In this document: piece after piece, positions 1 to 11,761 of the stretch
Numbering within the stretch: position 1 is the stretch's first letter
How the letters are laid out: each line of letters starts with the position of its first letter
Assembly (NCBI GenBank): GCA_021234535.1
Contig: CM037843.1
Coordinates: forward strand, 37,139,200-37,203,199
Length of the DNA stretch: 64,000 nucleotides
From: Stichopus chloronotus
Taxonomy: Eukaryota > Echinodermata > Holothuroidea > Aspidochirotida > Stichopodidae
Direction of reading: 5' to 3'
Notes under the pieces: model-generated
The model's input: only the letters and a program-made list of their open reading frames with translations
What the model was told of the DNA's origin: nothing
Databases searched by the model: none
Position numbers and translations under genes: made by a program

Positions 1-336
1 TTGAAGCATAATATCAACATAGTAAAGTTTAATGTATCACGTCAAATCTCCTTTGGTATGAAAGTTTGAAACTCTGCCTTTAGTAAAATTGAAAGTTACA
101 CCTTGTTCACATACCTATGCATCGTCCAGTGTCCGGAGACTTTTTAAACCCCTTGTCGCACTCTGTTTCCATGCCTGTAAAATAAAAATATAAATATATA
201 TAGATTCTTTCCAAGTATGAATAAAAATGACATAGCTATCAAAAACCGCCTAGTCCTCACAAAATACAGATGATGTGCTTAAATCATGTCTCGAGAAGAC
301 TTTTTCTGCATGATAGAATATGACATGATATCCAGA

Positions 337-373
337 TACCATAGCCTAATGGTAAGAGTGTGTTCCTCTCGAA
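337..373 (+). repeat. tRNA-like 5' half (A box), SINE or tRNA relic
   Basis: GATACCATAGCCTAATGGTA followed by AGAGTGTGTTCCTCTCG resembles the 5' half and A box of a tRNA. An A8 run follows immediately. No B box or 3' half is present. Confidence 0.3.
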
Positions 374-1018
374 AAAAAACATAAACATGTATGATATCAT
401 GTGAGCACTGACTGTCGAAAAGCAACACGGTAAATTTCTTTCTAGAAAAACAGAAGGAGGACAGAACGATCTCGCCAACATTTTCTTTATTTCACAAACC
501 TTCAGTCTCCTAGATCGTCGGAATCGTTGGATGCAGCCTACGTCCACTCAGTTGGGAAATGTCTAATATACATCTATATATATAACATATATCTGATTCA
601 CCTTTTAGCAGATTCCCTCCATTTAACATTACTAATGTTTGATGAAAAATGCTTAACACTGAACAATTTTAAAGAGGGCGATGTTGCATTGGCATTAGCT
701 ATTGTTACCTCTCCTATAACAAGACCACTGTAATAGTAAGGTCGCCTTGCTCTTTGATCAGCTCATCCATAGGCCTATTTAATTTCGATACTAAGGCAAT
801 TACTAGATTCGACAGAAAGGTTAGTTTTTAACGGGTCCTTCTTCACTACTTTTCAGTCCTGATTTATTACCTCCGAGCACCATACGTACGTGTTAGCTAT
901 ACTTTGGACCATTCAGTTGTCTTCTGTATATACATGTTAGAATAAACGTCGTTTCTTGAATATATAGTTTATACTGCTCACACTATTTTGTGAATATCAC
1001 AGAGGTCTAAATAAAGTT

Positions 1019-1044
1019 GGAATCAATCAATTAATCAATCAATT
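1019..1044. repeat. (AATC)n microsatellite, possible retrotransposon tail
   Basis: AATCAATCAATTAATCAATC follows AATAAAG at about 1010. A polyadenylation-like hexamer followed by a short tetranucleotide run is the usual 3' end of some non-LTR retrotransposons. No reverse transcriptase reading frame was seen upstream. Confidence 0.35.
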
Positions 1045-1219
1045 CCCACGCATTCTACGTAACACGCTATGAGAACCACAAATGGTGAGCACAGAGAAAG
1101 GTAGATCAGTTTGAGAAGAAACTTTCCACTTGAGCTATAGGCCTAATATATACACACTCTATCGCTACTTGATAAAACGGTTTGTACTGAATTTCTTGGC
1201 CGAGTTACGGCAAGTTAAG

Positions 1220-1460
1220 TTATTTTGTCGACCATTTTAATTTTTATGACGTCATCCGAAACACCCCAGTTTTAGCCCGAATTGACGTTATGACGGCCAT
1301 TTTGATTTTCCACGACCTCACAGAAGACATGCCTAGAAATATATATTCCAGGTGTGGAGTATGTCATGAGAAACTAGGTGCAACTTCAAGTCCGATCCGG
1401 CCTTGTTTCGTTAAGTTATAGTACTGTAGAAAATATGGCGGCCATCTTGGATTTTTGCAA
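1220..1460. repeat. Dispersed repeat with 'GGCCATTTTGATTTT' motif
   Basis: GACCATTTTAATTTTTATGA near 1230, GGCCATTTTGATTTTCCACG near 1292 and GGCCATCTTGGATTTTTGCA near 1440 are diverged copies of one motif, with GACGTCA or CGAC nearby. Text of the type ATGGCGGCCATCTTGGATTTT is common in interspersed repeats of many animals. The element boundaries are not defined. Confidence 0.35.
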
Positions 1461-1479
1461 TACCGTCTGATGTGAATCT

Positions 1480-1605
1480 TCACGTTTTTACATTTTGGTC
1501 AGAGAATTGTTGCATTTTGGACCGACTTCCATACTTGTTTCTTTTTGGCAGAATTTTGTTACATTTTGGACCAAACTGTTGCATTTTGGTCAGTTGTAAC
1601 AAAAT
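1480..1605. repeat. Short tandem repeat of CATTTTGG motif
   Basis: Four copies of T(T/G)CATTTTGG(T/A)C-like text occur within about 120 bp, alternating TTGCATTTTGGTCAG and TTACATTTTGGACCA forms. It overlaps a spurious 68-codon ORF. Confidence 0.6.
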
Positions 1606-1838
1606 GGGTCGTAACAGGCCTACCAGAATCCGACATATACAGGCAAGGTTAAGTCAATATGCGTATATTCGCTGTTAAGCATCAGGAAAGCACGGAGACA
1701 TTTACAAACAATGAAATTTTCCAAATGTAAATATTGGACCTGTATATGGTACACATGCAAGGCCAAGACTGCCTTCATCTGATGAATCTGATGAGAATTG
1801 TGAAGTGTCTTTTTCATGCTCATAAAAACAAAAAACAT

Positions 1839-2047
1839 GAACTAGTCAGGATGGTGCCTCTACTGACTAATGTGACTGACTAGGATATAATTATTCTGTG
1901 GATTAGTCAGTGATCACAACCTAGTTAGCGGATTAGTCAGTAACATAGTGACTAATCCTCTGACTAGTTTGTGACCACGACTAATCAACCCACTAATTTA
2001 CAATTTAGTCAGTCAAATCAGGCATTGGACACCATCGGGATTAGTTT
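1839..2047. repeat. 209-bp palindromic (foldback) element built from GATTAGTC units
   Basis: Arms of about 100 bp are centred near 1943 with a loop of only about 5 nt. The innermost ~44 bp per arm are best: GGATTAGTCAGT in the left arm pairs with ACTAATCC in the right, then TAGTTAG with CTGACTAG, then TGATCACAA with TTGTGACCA. Outer parts share GATGGTG/CACCATC and TGACTGACTA/TAGTCAGTCA. The unit GACTAAT/ATTAGTC recurs throughout. It is consistent with a foldback or short MITE. Confidence 0.75.
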
Positions 2048-5000
2048 ATCGTTTCCTCTGTAGCTGCTGTAAATCTATCGTACCGGTTATGACAACAGTA
2101 CGTCCATACCTATGCTTCAGACAAACAGGAGTAAATATTCCCATATGTGTGCCTATCCACACAAGAGACAAGGAAACGTGTTAAGCTGACATATTTCAGT
2201 TTATAGACCTCGATGGTATTCGTAACTACTCCAGGGACGGTCAGGTTGAACAGGTTTACCAGCTAAACGATTTCTCGATTGAAGAGGATATACACGTTTG
2301 TTGTATACACGGTAATATGATAGTTTCACCCTGACAAATAATACTGCTCATCCGAAGTAACACAACTGGGACCAAAAAACATGTTTTCATTGCCTCTTCG
2401 AACGGCGTCTCTTTGTTACAGAAAACAGGGTCATGTATTTTTATGACAATTTCTGAACAAGAAAATTAAACATGCTGAAACACTATATATTACGATGGCC
2501 ATGCAACAATCCACGCTAAACATTAGTCATTGCATACAACTAAAATGTGTTAGTTTTAATCGATAATTAATCAAGGGGATTGGAGGAGACAAATAGTTCA
2601 GATTACTGATCTAGAAATTGAAACACATATCACAAGTAGGCCAACAGTAGCAAAGGCGAACGGGAGGGGGTCAATTTTTGAAACTGTCTTTTATTGCTTT
2701 TGTATTCACTTCTAGATTGTATTCACTTATAGACAGCACATTTCACGAAGACGAGGACCCCCAGTATAGCATATCGAAAAGTGTGCATGTAGGGAAAAGG
2801 ATCACCGGCATAGCATAGACATTTCAACTTAACAAAGATCGACACAAGCAATATTGCAATGGATCCTGGACTTAAGCTTACGGCTAAGCTAAACAAACAA
2901 CTATTAATGTGGTAGGATAGGCCTGTGGGATTGAGAATCGATTTTCACACTTGGTGTATTTGTTGAAATGCCATATGTTACCCTCATATGATAAGCGTCA
3001 CCCCTATAGAAACGAAAGATGTGATTTTTTGTGATTCACAGTTCGATATGTTGTCAATACAACAGGTGTGACCATTGTAGGCCTATATCATATTGGGAAG
3101 CAGAACTGTCCTACTTTAAGAAAAACTTCAATTGGGAGAAATCATTTCTTAAAAAAATGAACGGTAGGCCTACATCAAGAGAATTTTCAACTGGATTAAA
3201 GATATACTGCCTTCTGCCTTTTAATATGATAAATTTTCACTGAGATATGGTCAGGTCTCCCGCACTATCAGCGGCGGAGTTAGCACTGGGGGCGCTGTAT
3301 AATAGGTTCCCAGAGCCATATCTCTATCTAAGGCTCCGGGTTCCCAGTCTTTTCAACGCTGAGCCAATGATTTCTACCCTATATACCAGAAGACGTGGCG
3401 AAACGAAAAGCAGATTGGATGGGGAGGGGTGGGTGTCGGCAGGACTATGTAAGCGGAGGGCCACCACAAGCGTACGAGAAATGTTTTGGCCTTACAAACT
3501 CCGCAGATGGTCGAAAACGGCACTTCCCTCGTGTTCTAAGCTATATGGGTCATGTCTTGAAATGGGGATCTCATGTGTTCTCAATTAATGAGAAAAATAT
3601 GAATTTATGAAAGTGGTAATATATATCAGATGAGTTGAGATGATACAAGATCATAATGAATTATTCATCCTCTTTCAATAATTCTTGAAGCACTTAGTAA
3701 ACATTGGGAAGTGGGCTGAACATACCTTTCACTCCCCCCCCCCCCCCCCACACACACACTTTTTTCAATGGGGTTCTGAGCACCCCAAATCACCGGGATC
3801 ACTCAGTGAATATTGCCACGGCACGTACGTTAACCTTATGTCTGAAAATAGGCCTAGGTGACAAAGCACCCTTGCGATACTAGTATTGCGCACTGCTTCT
3901 ATTAAAGGGAGGGCAATGAAAGGCGTCTGAGAATATGTTATCAGGACTTCTAAAAGTGCACGATTTAATCATACCTGATGACTTGTTAACGACTGTATCT
4001 ATTCTAGTTAACAATAGTTAGCTATAAAAAAAATCATTGTAATTTGGTGGATTTGGCGACGGTAATCGATTTGAGTTAATCAGAGAGGAATTCCCCCCCC
4101 CCGACTGTGTGGTAGCCTAGCCATTGTGTACTGTATACCATAAAGTGCCACTCCACATTACTCTCTATACTGGCTTAAACAATAACTTCTCATTTTAGAT
4201 CCTGAGTTTCGGATTTGGAGGAAAGCGGCCACCCCTTCCCTCCACCCCCTCCCTCCACCCCCTCCCTCCACCTCCTCGTCCCCAACAAGGGAATACGTAT
4301 TGGAAATCGTTCACAGATTTCAGTGTGCCAAAATCGGGTCCGATTCATCCATGTGAAATTTGAATATTGGAAATTGTTTAATGCATGTATAAAAGCATGT
4401 ATCTCACACAGTTACTCTGAGAAGTACAGAGTGAAACTGATGAGAGCAGACCCTACAAGTGCATATATACATGTACTGAGCAGTTCAAGAGAAGGGAAAT
4501 GTCACGACGTCAGAGGATAGTCGGAGATTCCTGCACGTCTAGCAGAGGGGAGCGCCATATGAGAATGAGCTGACCCCAACACACACACGCTACCTCAATG
4601 AATGGTAAAAAGAACAACGCATTTAATGACTCCATCATGAAGAAGAAAAACAAACAGATTAACATTTAATACACGAACGTTCTCGACCGGTTTGCGTTTC
4701 ATACATAGCGTGTGTCACTAATATAGGGTTGTTTGGCTCTTTTTCCTACCTAGAAGGTGTAGCTTTTATCAATGTTTAGAGTGTCTCTCTCTTTGGAGTT
4801 TTTCACTCTTGAAACAGAAATAGGAACGAAAGTCAACTTTGAAAAGCTAATGCAACCAACACTATATGTATGCTTCGATACTAACAGCGTAGTAACAGTC
4901 CCCTGGTAACAGTCAAATACACTAAAGAGTCGTTCTATTCCTTCAAAGAAATATGCAACCAGTGAACAATACTGATTAAAAGCTCTCTGATGTAACATGT

Positions 5001-5377
5001 TTAGTGCATAGCCATTGGCCCGATGAAGGATCGTAACCTGTTCACAACTATGGAGTTCACCTCATATATTATGAACTACCATTTTTACCTGCCATTTCCT
5101 GTGTCTCGGTATGGGATGTTCCGCTTGGTTTTCGTCCCCAGTTGACAAACACACGCTTTTTAAAGGTGCTAACCCATACGGTAAAGATAATAAGTTATTC
5201 CCCTTATTCTTTAAGCTTGTTTGTGCTTTTGTCTGATATGACGGAAGAAAAGCGGTATACAGAATAAACTTCTCACTTTACAAAATCGTCTGGAGACAGA
5301 AACATTAATTGGCTGCATAAGACAGACCTTGACTGATTTGAGGTGATCTGAAATTAAAAATGTTCGATTCGACTCAC

Positions 5378-5554
5378 CAAAGAACTGAGGACAAACAAAG
5401 CACGTTCTGCCCCAGGCTTTCCCGACGGTGGCGCAACAGTCATCGTGAAGGGTGGTGTCATCACTGAGTGGAGCCTCGCAAGTCGTGGAGGTAATTCGTC
5501 GAAAACAGGGTCCGCGAAGGGTGTGTCTGGCCAGCTGGTAGGACGCGGTAGGCG
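5378..5554 (-). CDS. Exon of fibrillin/LTBP-like gene: hybrid (8-Cys type) domain, first six cysteines
   Basis: The exon encodes 59 codons (177 nt, phase 1-1). The acceptor is a long pyrimidine tract plus TTTTTAG before 5554; the donor is TTTG|GTGAGT after 5378. After about 14 leading residues the domain starts at RGPCF, continues to a second Cys, then DDCCATVGKAWGRTC and VCPQ. CC-x-xxG-AWG-xxC-xxCP is the core of TGF-beta-binding (TB) and hybrid domains, which occur only in fibrillins and LTBPs. TB domains have a Cys triplet at the core, but here there is a pair, as in fibrillin hybrid domain 1 and the first 8-Cys domain of LTBPs. The last two cysteines are missing and must be in the next exon, expected left of the window. 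Intron 5555-25884 precedes it, and the phase agrees with the EGF exon. Confidence 0.87.
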
Positions 5555-7117
5555 CTAAAAAGGAAGAAAACAAACAGAAGTAAATAAAACTGTTCATGAT
5601 GACAAATCGAAGGTAGTCTGACCCGTTATTTAAAGTACCGTATCTGACGGGAACAGAGTGTCGTCGACTTTTGTTGTCTGTGCTACCGATAGGGGATAAA
5701 CGTACGTCACATCGACGTGAACCAATAAACAGCTTGAAAGGTAATACCATATAACGGTCTCAAAGAAACCTCGGCATCCAATGCATGTCTAGGAAATTAT
5801 CTCACGCATATAGCCAAACGTTGAAAGTAAGCTAGTCTGCGCTCACCAGGTAACCTCGAAACTTTCTATATCACAAGTTAAAGTTTTACCTGAATATCAG
5901 CTTTCAAGAAAAAGTCATTGCCTGTCATTGCCAGTTGAATGTTAGGGTTCCCATGTGATCGCCCACGACATACCCTCTGAACTGATACGGTAGGTGGGTA
6001 ATGGCAGTCTGGATGCGGGAACCGCCGGTCACCTGGCCTGCCGTTTTGATAGACTTCTTACTCTTTCTGGACAGAGATCGACCCTGGATATCCGTTATTT
6101 TTTAATGATCATAATTCATCTCGCCACCAACCAAGGATGGTTTGAGTTGTAGGTTGCGAGTGATGTCGGTTTAGGAAGTGGTTCCGAAATAATTTATGTT
6201 GTTAGATTTATCCTCGCCGTAATTCTGACTTTCATTTAATTTATCATTTTCTTGTTGGGAGGGGGAGAAGAGGGCTGCTACTGCTGGTACGTATGCACCG
6301 TGTCTTACACAAAGTTAGCTGTGTCATACTGGCCCTGCGATGTCGGTGGTTCAAACTCGTTTACTTCCAACTCTCAACACGTCGTTGGCTGCATTTATTA
6401 AATTAGTACAGCTGATCAAACGGAGGAATTGGTACTTAATGGTACTGTTATAACTCTGCTCTGAACTATCTTGTATTTTTCAGTTTATTTTCAGCTTCAC
6501 GTCGCCCGAGACAGCTTTGGTTTTTCTGGGTAACACCTTCCCAATTACAAGTGCACAGCGACAGGTCAGTATATGCTCAGCGTGTGAATAGCTCATTTAC
6601 AGATCTACCAAGGTTTGCATAAGCTGACGAAGTCCAGCCGAGTAAAATGTAGCTAATTTTTCTTCCAATTTAATGCAATACTTCATATACGCATGGTCAG
6701 ATGAATTTGTACATTTTATCTTGAGTGTGCTTTTGTTTGTCTTTCAATAAAGTCACGTTCTTTTGTTACTAAGTTAGATCTCGTGGTTTGATGAGCATTA
6801 ATTGGCTGTTACCATGTCCCCCATCACGTAGTTATCATATTAACTCTTTTAGAGAACAAGGTGGAAATAAGTTGTGTACAATATTGAAGTAATTGCACTA
6901 GACACAAAGGCGTAATGCCTTCATTGTTTGGAACAGGAACATTTTTGATACCTATATACCATATTTCAAGGGGTTTGTTTTCATCCGTTTAACGATAGCC
7001 AATCAAAAGTGAACGCAAAACAGCGGTGTGGAACAAACTGAAAAATTGTGGTTTGTGTGTGTGTGTGGGGGTGGGGGGGGGGGAGAGCGGGTGCTTCATG
7101 TATTGAAAACTGTTTAT

Positions 7118-7240
7118 TGGGGCAGTAGCGCAAAGCGAACAGGTAGCACCAGACATCAGGCGTGGGGTCCGGTTCCGCCTAAAGACCCCGGTGGGGTTCA
7201 GGGGCAGAACGCCGGTGGAGGTCTAGGGGAGTTATGTGAA
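7118..7240 (+). repeat. GC-rich dispersed repeat with tRNA-like start
   Basis: GGGGCAGTAGCGCAAAGCGA is followed by GTGGGGTCCGGTTCCGCC, then GACCCCGGTGGGGTTCAGGG and GGCAGAACGCCGGTGGAGG. The first part resembles a Pol III A box (TAGCGCAAAG) and B box (GGTCCGGTTCCGCC). The second is of the 'GGGGTCCAGGGGGC' type seen in invertebrate short interspersed repeats. A SINE remnant is likely, but no target duplication was found. Confidence 0.35.
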
Positions 7241-7514
7241 TGTGCAGGCATATATTTGGCCATACATAGAAAATATTTTCTCCTCCATTAACGCCAGTGT
7301 CTCGATTTACCAAAACGTTAGAAACTAGCGCTGTCTCTTGTGTAAAACTGGGCAGATTCCTGTCACGGCAATTTCAACAGCGTTACAGCATGTTCTTTTT
7401 TATTGACGGAAAAAGTTACATGTTTTTTCTTCTTAGAAAAGTTGGAAAGGAGGAAGGGTGGGTACACTTATGCCTCCTAGTGACCACGCCCATGACGAAA
7501 ATAATGATTGCTTC

Positions 7515-7625
7515 GTGAGAGGTGATGATAGTAACAGTGATGATGCATGCATGGTGACGATGATGTTGATGATGGAGACGAAGATAATGATGGTGATGAT
7601 GATGGAGACGAAGATGATCATAGAT
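7515..7625. repeat. GAT/GAC-rich microsatellite
   Basis: Imperfect GATGAT runs with two copies of GATGGAGACGAAGAT. Overlapping ORFs on both strands (Asp/Met/Glu- or Ile/Val-rich) are products of the repeat. Confidence 0.8.
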
Positions 7626-9867
7626 TCAGTGTTTTGTTATGCTCGGCCTAGAATACAAACCAGTAAGTCTATGCCCAAAGTAGCGGACAGTAGCAAGTTG
7701 TGGTGTGAGAAATTGTTTGTGTGATCGCAACTGATGTAGGATCGATTGATATAACGGACCGAAAAGTCCAATTTCTTGATGGGACTCTATCAGCAAGCGG
7801 CATATATGTACCTGGGACGACTGAATTAGTTCATGTTGTCCCTATACATCTTTTCTCCTTTCCATAGCTTTTCCCAATTACGAACGGTATCTATAATTCA
7901 TCAGCATGTTAATCATTTTTCCGGAATCATAAAGTCCCTTAAACGATTTTAAAAAGAAAGGAGAAAGAACTGAAAACAGCCCAAATCTCGATTAACTCAT
8001 TCTTTCCGTCTTTGATGTTAGCCGCTGACACGTTGTGATGAAGATGGACTCTTGGGCAACAAAAGGAAATAGTTTGAAAACGGATTCGTGAATCTGAAAT
8101 GTTGTCAATGATTTAGTTAACTGTGAAGGAATATATCATGAGTTCAAATCGCACAGGGAAAACTTGTGGATGAATGACAAAAACATCGCGTTGCGGGGCA
8201 ACAGTCCGTTCTGGCGCCAATGTCAAATGATTAAGTGAGGCGCTCTTTTGGGGTGAAAAAACTGTGTTTTCCATCAATGTGATCACTTAATAAGTGCAAT
8301 GTCCTCGTCATGATTAGATCTTTAGTTCGTTATCGGACCCTGGTAAAGTTCTGAGTAAACGAACAGCCTCGTATTTCAAGAAGGAGAATGTACATTGTGA
8401 CAATGAACTAGATATAATGATGCCTGGAATTGTACAGGTTAGATGTATTCCAGTGATGATGATTCCTCCTGTGCAATCTCTTAGGGGTAGTGATGTGATC
8501 ACATTCACGACAACTCCCACCAGCGACTTGTCCCTGTATATACGATCATAACTGTGCATATACGGCTCTAGATGAGGGAAGAGATTGGGATCGTCAGCTA
8601 CGTGTTTCCGTGATCACACTCCTCGGGAATGCAAATGCGACCATAAAAAGGGCAGTGAGTCTCATAATAGTATCGTTGTGATCAGGTTGAGAACTTAGCT
8701 AAACCTAACTCAAAAAATAATCCATTGTCGAAGTTGTATTCTTAATTCATCCCTTTTGTTAATCTTTTCTTAAACAAAATTTTAATTGCAAACGACGTTC
8801 ATGACATGAAGGCTTCTGCTTTACTAACTGTCAACTTGAAGGAGCCGATCGTTATTTGGGATCTCCCAAATTACTTTTACACATTCCACGAAAAGTACAT
8901 TTTGTATCTTCCTTTGTCTTGTTAGGTATATGTTTACAAGTCTACATTAATCTGTCACATAATAAAATCAGACCGTAACTTTACTACACTTTACCATACT
9001 ACTAACGTTACTATACTTTTGCATTTGGTCGGGGGTATTTTTTTTGACTGAAAAGGTATCTTATAAGCAACAGCAAATGACTCAGCAGAATGGTTCATTT
9101 TCTCAGTTTTCATCCTTTAGAAGGTCATCGGTGACCTTTGTTGCTATCATTCATTACATCGCCAACAAGTTATCTATTTTACCAACTTATATATTACGTC
9201 ATATTTATTTTCTACTGACGATTCTGCTGACGATATACTACAAGAAAAACTGTCAGAATATGAAAATAAGAGAAACTGAAGTGCACTCGTATAAAATTGA
9301 GATACACCCTAACGTATAAATAAAGTACGTGTAGCCTATACCATAGGCACATCAAACCTCTTTCATTACAAAAACACACTAATGAAGCGAAAGTTCATGT
9401 TGTCACTGACGTACTGGCATTTACGATATACTTATCATTCTCCTTCAGAGTCTTTTAAATATGGAAATGATTTTAGTGAGCTTTTCAGGGTCATAATTGA
9501 CGGAACACAATGATAAAGACCACGTGATAACCGGTATTTCCTGTTTGCAACCTGCGGGTCAACGTTCTTTGTCTGTAGTACCAAAACGGAGGACTTGCTA
9601 TCTCATTGCTCTCACTGGATAACCTACATCAGTGTTCAAAAGTTAAATCAAAGGAATTTTTTCTAAGGTTTTCTGGGTAATATATGATGGTAATGTATAT
9701 TTGGGACAAACGACCTTGAGTCCAAAACTAATAGACTTCCAAAGTTGAGCTCATCGATTGTTTCTGACACATGCAGTTTTTCGTATGATATTTTCGTAGT
9801 GCGCCACAGCATTTTGACATTTTGCAATCATTGACAACGTCGAATGTAACTCTAAGCAAAATATGCG

Positions 9868-10191
9868 TTAAAAAATGTATCAACATGGTATACAAAAAAA
9901 AATTCATCGTTTAACCTTTGGGTCTCATCAATAAACATCAGGAACATAGCATAATTTCCTCCCTGAACAAGATCGGTTAAGGAAGATGCATCATTCGAAA
10001 GTTTAAAACTTTCGGTGAACAAATTATTATTGATCAACATATAACTGAATTCCTGTCTATGGAAAACTTACTTCTTGAAAAGTACGCCATTATTCTGTTT
10101 CATTTTGAATAATCTACCATTCTGTGTAGATAAATATTAGTTTTAAAAATATGATTTTTTTCTGTAAAACTAACACAAGATTTCCTTTTAA
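9868..10191 (-). mobile_element. MITE family 1 copy, degraded, inverted
   Basis: About 324 bp in the same orientation as 24470-24818. The shared core is 'GAACAAATTATTATTGATCA', then ATAACTGAATTCCTGTCT. The left TIR has lost the AGGGAAA block (TTAAAAAATG...). The right end reads GATTTCCTTTTAA. Confidence 0.65.
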
Positions 10192-11189
10192 TAATTTACT
10201 AAATTTCCATGTAATCCAAACAGGCCTTGAATCGCTCTAGGAAAAAAATAATCGTTTATAAAATTGTGAAAATCCCAGTAAAAGTCTACACTGCAAAGCA
10301 CTTTAATTAAGGTAATATTTCGCCTATGTTCCAAGAAATAATCAAAGTTGTTGAACAAGGGACTTATGGATCCACAGCTGAGTTTTTGGAAAACCGGCTA
10401 TCCACACTGGATTGAACAATCATTTGTGAAGCAAGTAACTCCTATTGCTTACCCAGGCAAACAACCACCAGCAAGCACATCATTGCGTGTAACACAGTAA
10501 TTATCACTTATACCTGCAGTTGCAATTACTGATGAAACAGCTGTCAGTCACCCCTGACGAATTGGTTCCTATATATGAAATTTTAGACAGTGTATTGGAT
10601 CGGTCTACGTTCAATGCCCTTTTTGGGAATGGAAGAAGGTAAAAGTGGAAAAATTGCAACAAAAGAGGCAAGAAAGAGAGGAAGACGAGAAGGAAAGTTA
10701 GAATGATTCTCAAGAATGACTCTCTGTTCCATGGAAGTCACTGTACTGGTAGTTAAATTTCCAGCACAATATGGTATAACGTATTTCAATGGCAGTTAAC
10801 CATTTAGTTCTCATACATGTGGTGAGACATTGGCCGATACATTTCTGATATTAGATGACTGAATGTCCAGAATGAGGTGAAAATTAACATTGAAATAACC
10901 ATAAAAATACGAAGAACAACAGAGATATGATTACAAGGCCAACGTTGACCGTTTCATGTATATTCTGTCATATCTGGATTCAAATGCAGAATGCCTCATT
11001 TCAATGACGGGGAAATCTATCTCCATGTCATTCATGAAACTGTGGGGAAAATATCAAAGGTTATCTGTATTGCCTCCTAACGGATTTCGAAAGGAATTTC
11101 TCCGAAGAGAGTATTTACTTTCGAAATTTAGAGGAAGCAAATAAAGTAGATGCTGCTTAGTGGACGAGGGAACGGCAGAAATAAGATTC

Positions 11190-11360
11190 TGGTGTGGCCG
11201 GTGCACCCTTGACGTACGACTTGGGAGGGATAGCGCGCAGCAGGGATTATAACAGCAGGAAATTCAACCATGTGCGAAAGCATCGCACGGAGAAAACAAC
11301 CGCGCACAGCGCGCGGTCACTGCGGTGGTCAGTCGCAAGTTGACTGATCACGCGATGAAG
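11190..11360. promoter_or_regulatory. CpG-rich block, candidate promoter
   Basis: About 170 bp with well over a dozen CpG dinucleotides, including GCGCGC, CGCGCAC and GCGCGCGG runs, set in AT-rich, CpG-poor surroundings. It lies 200-400 bp upstream of the protease-like mini-exon and the CAG|GTAAGT donor at 11661, which would fit the promoter and first exon of a plus-strand gene. I see no TATA box or clear initiator. Alternatively it is the GC-rich end of a transposable element. Confidence 0.25.
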
Positions 11361-11579
11361 TTTACATTAATCGATTTATCTCATTGGCCTCTTTAATATT
11401 CGAGATAATTGAGGTCGCATTCAAAAACGCTTATTGACAATAGATTCCGACCAGCCGTTCTTGATAGAGTGACATGATACGGAACAGTAACAATGGGAAG
11501 AAACTAATATCTTGTCGCTGTTCGCTTCACATGGTTCTCACACCTATCCCGTGGAGCAGTAATACTTTGACGCAAACAG

Positions 11580-11661
11580 TCTATGCACAGGTGACAGCGG
11601 CAGCCCTGTTTGGTTCCCTTGTACTAGCCTACTTTTTGTGATCCTTACATTTTGTTTTCAG
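11580..11661 (+). pseudogene. Serine-protease-like mini-exon or fossil with GDSGSP motif
   Basis: The plus-strand frame reads LCTGDSGSPVWFPC followed by 13 hydrophobic residues up to the donor CAG|GTAAGT at 11661. Cys-x-GDSG-(G/S)-P is the active-site serine signature of trypsin-family (S1) peptidases, with the serine as the nucleophile. A possible acceptor (AAACAG before 11580) gives phase 2 entry and phase 0 exit over 27 codons, but its pyrimidine tract is poor. After GDSGSPVWF the sequence does not look like the expected S1 strand and Trp-Gly segment. I saw no His exon (AAHC) or Asp exon in the window. The same frame is closed by a stop just upstream at the 'TAATAC' of 11560. It may be a decayed exon, a genuine exon of a plus-strand gene, or chance. 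Confidence 0.3.
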
Positions 11662-11761
11662 GTAAGTATTCGATCATTCAACTTGCTCATGAAATACACC
11701 CAAAGGTACTTTATATTCTCCGAATTATTCAAAAAATAGCCAAAACACACATTTCCGATTT

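Larger units (their letters stand above)
1..5377. other. Left flank: downstream intron of the minus-strand gene, repeat-rich
   Basis: This should be the intron after the hybrid exon. The missing end of the hybrid domain (two Cys, then usually a calcium-binding EGF) was not seen on the minus strand, so the next exon probably lies off the left edge. The stretch contains a tRNA-like fragment (337-373), an (AATC)n tract (1019-1044), degenerate 'GGCCATTTTGATTTT' repeats (1220-1460), a CATTTTGG tandem (1480-1600), a 209-bp palindrome (1839-2047), a C17 tract near 3737 and a CCCTCCACC microrepeat (4240-4275). The interval 4280-5370 shows nothing I can identify. Confidence 0.5.

Noticed and set aside
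3247..3588. 113-codon plus-strand ORF
   Set aside because: No recognisable domain, no splice or polyadenylation context, and arginine/leucine-rich composition typical of random GC-richer DNA.
4215..4520. 101-codon ORF with a Pro-rich start
   Set aside because: The Pro-rich part is a CCCTCCACC microsatellite; the rest has no recognisable feature.
5555..5750. N-terminal part of the 179-codon ORF that includes the hybrid exon (start methionine and hydrophobic run FIYFCLFSSFLA)
   Set aside because: It lies upstream of a strong acceptor ending at 5555; the hydrophobic run is the translated pyrimidine tract, not a signal peptide.
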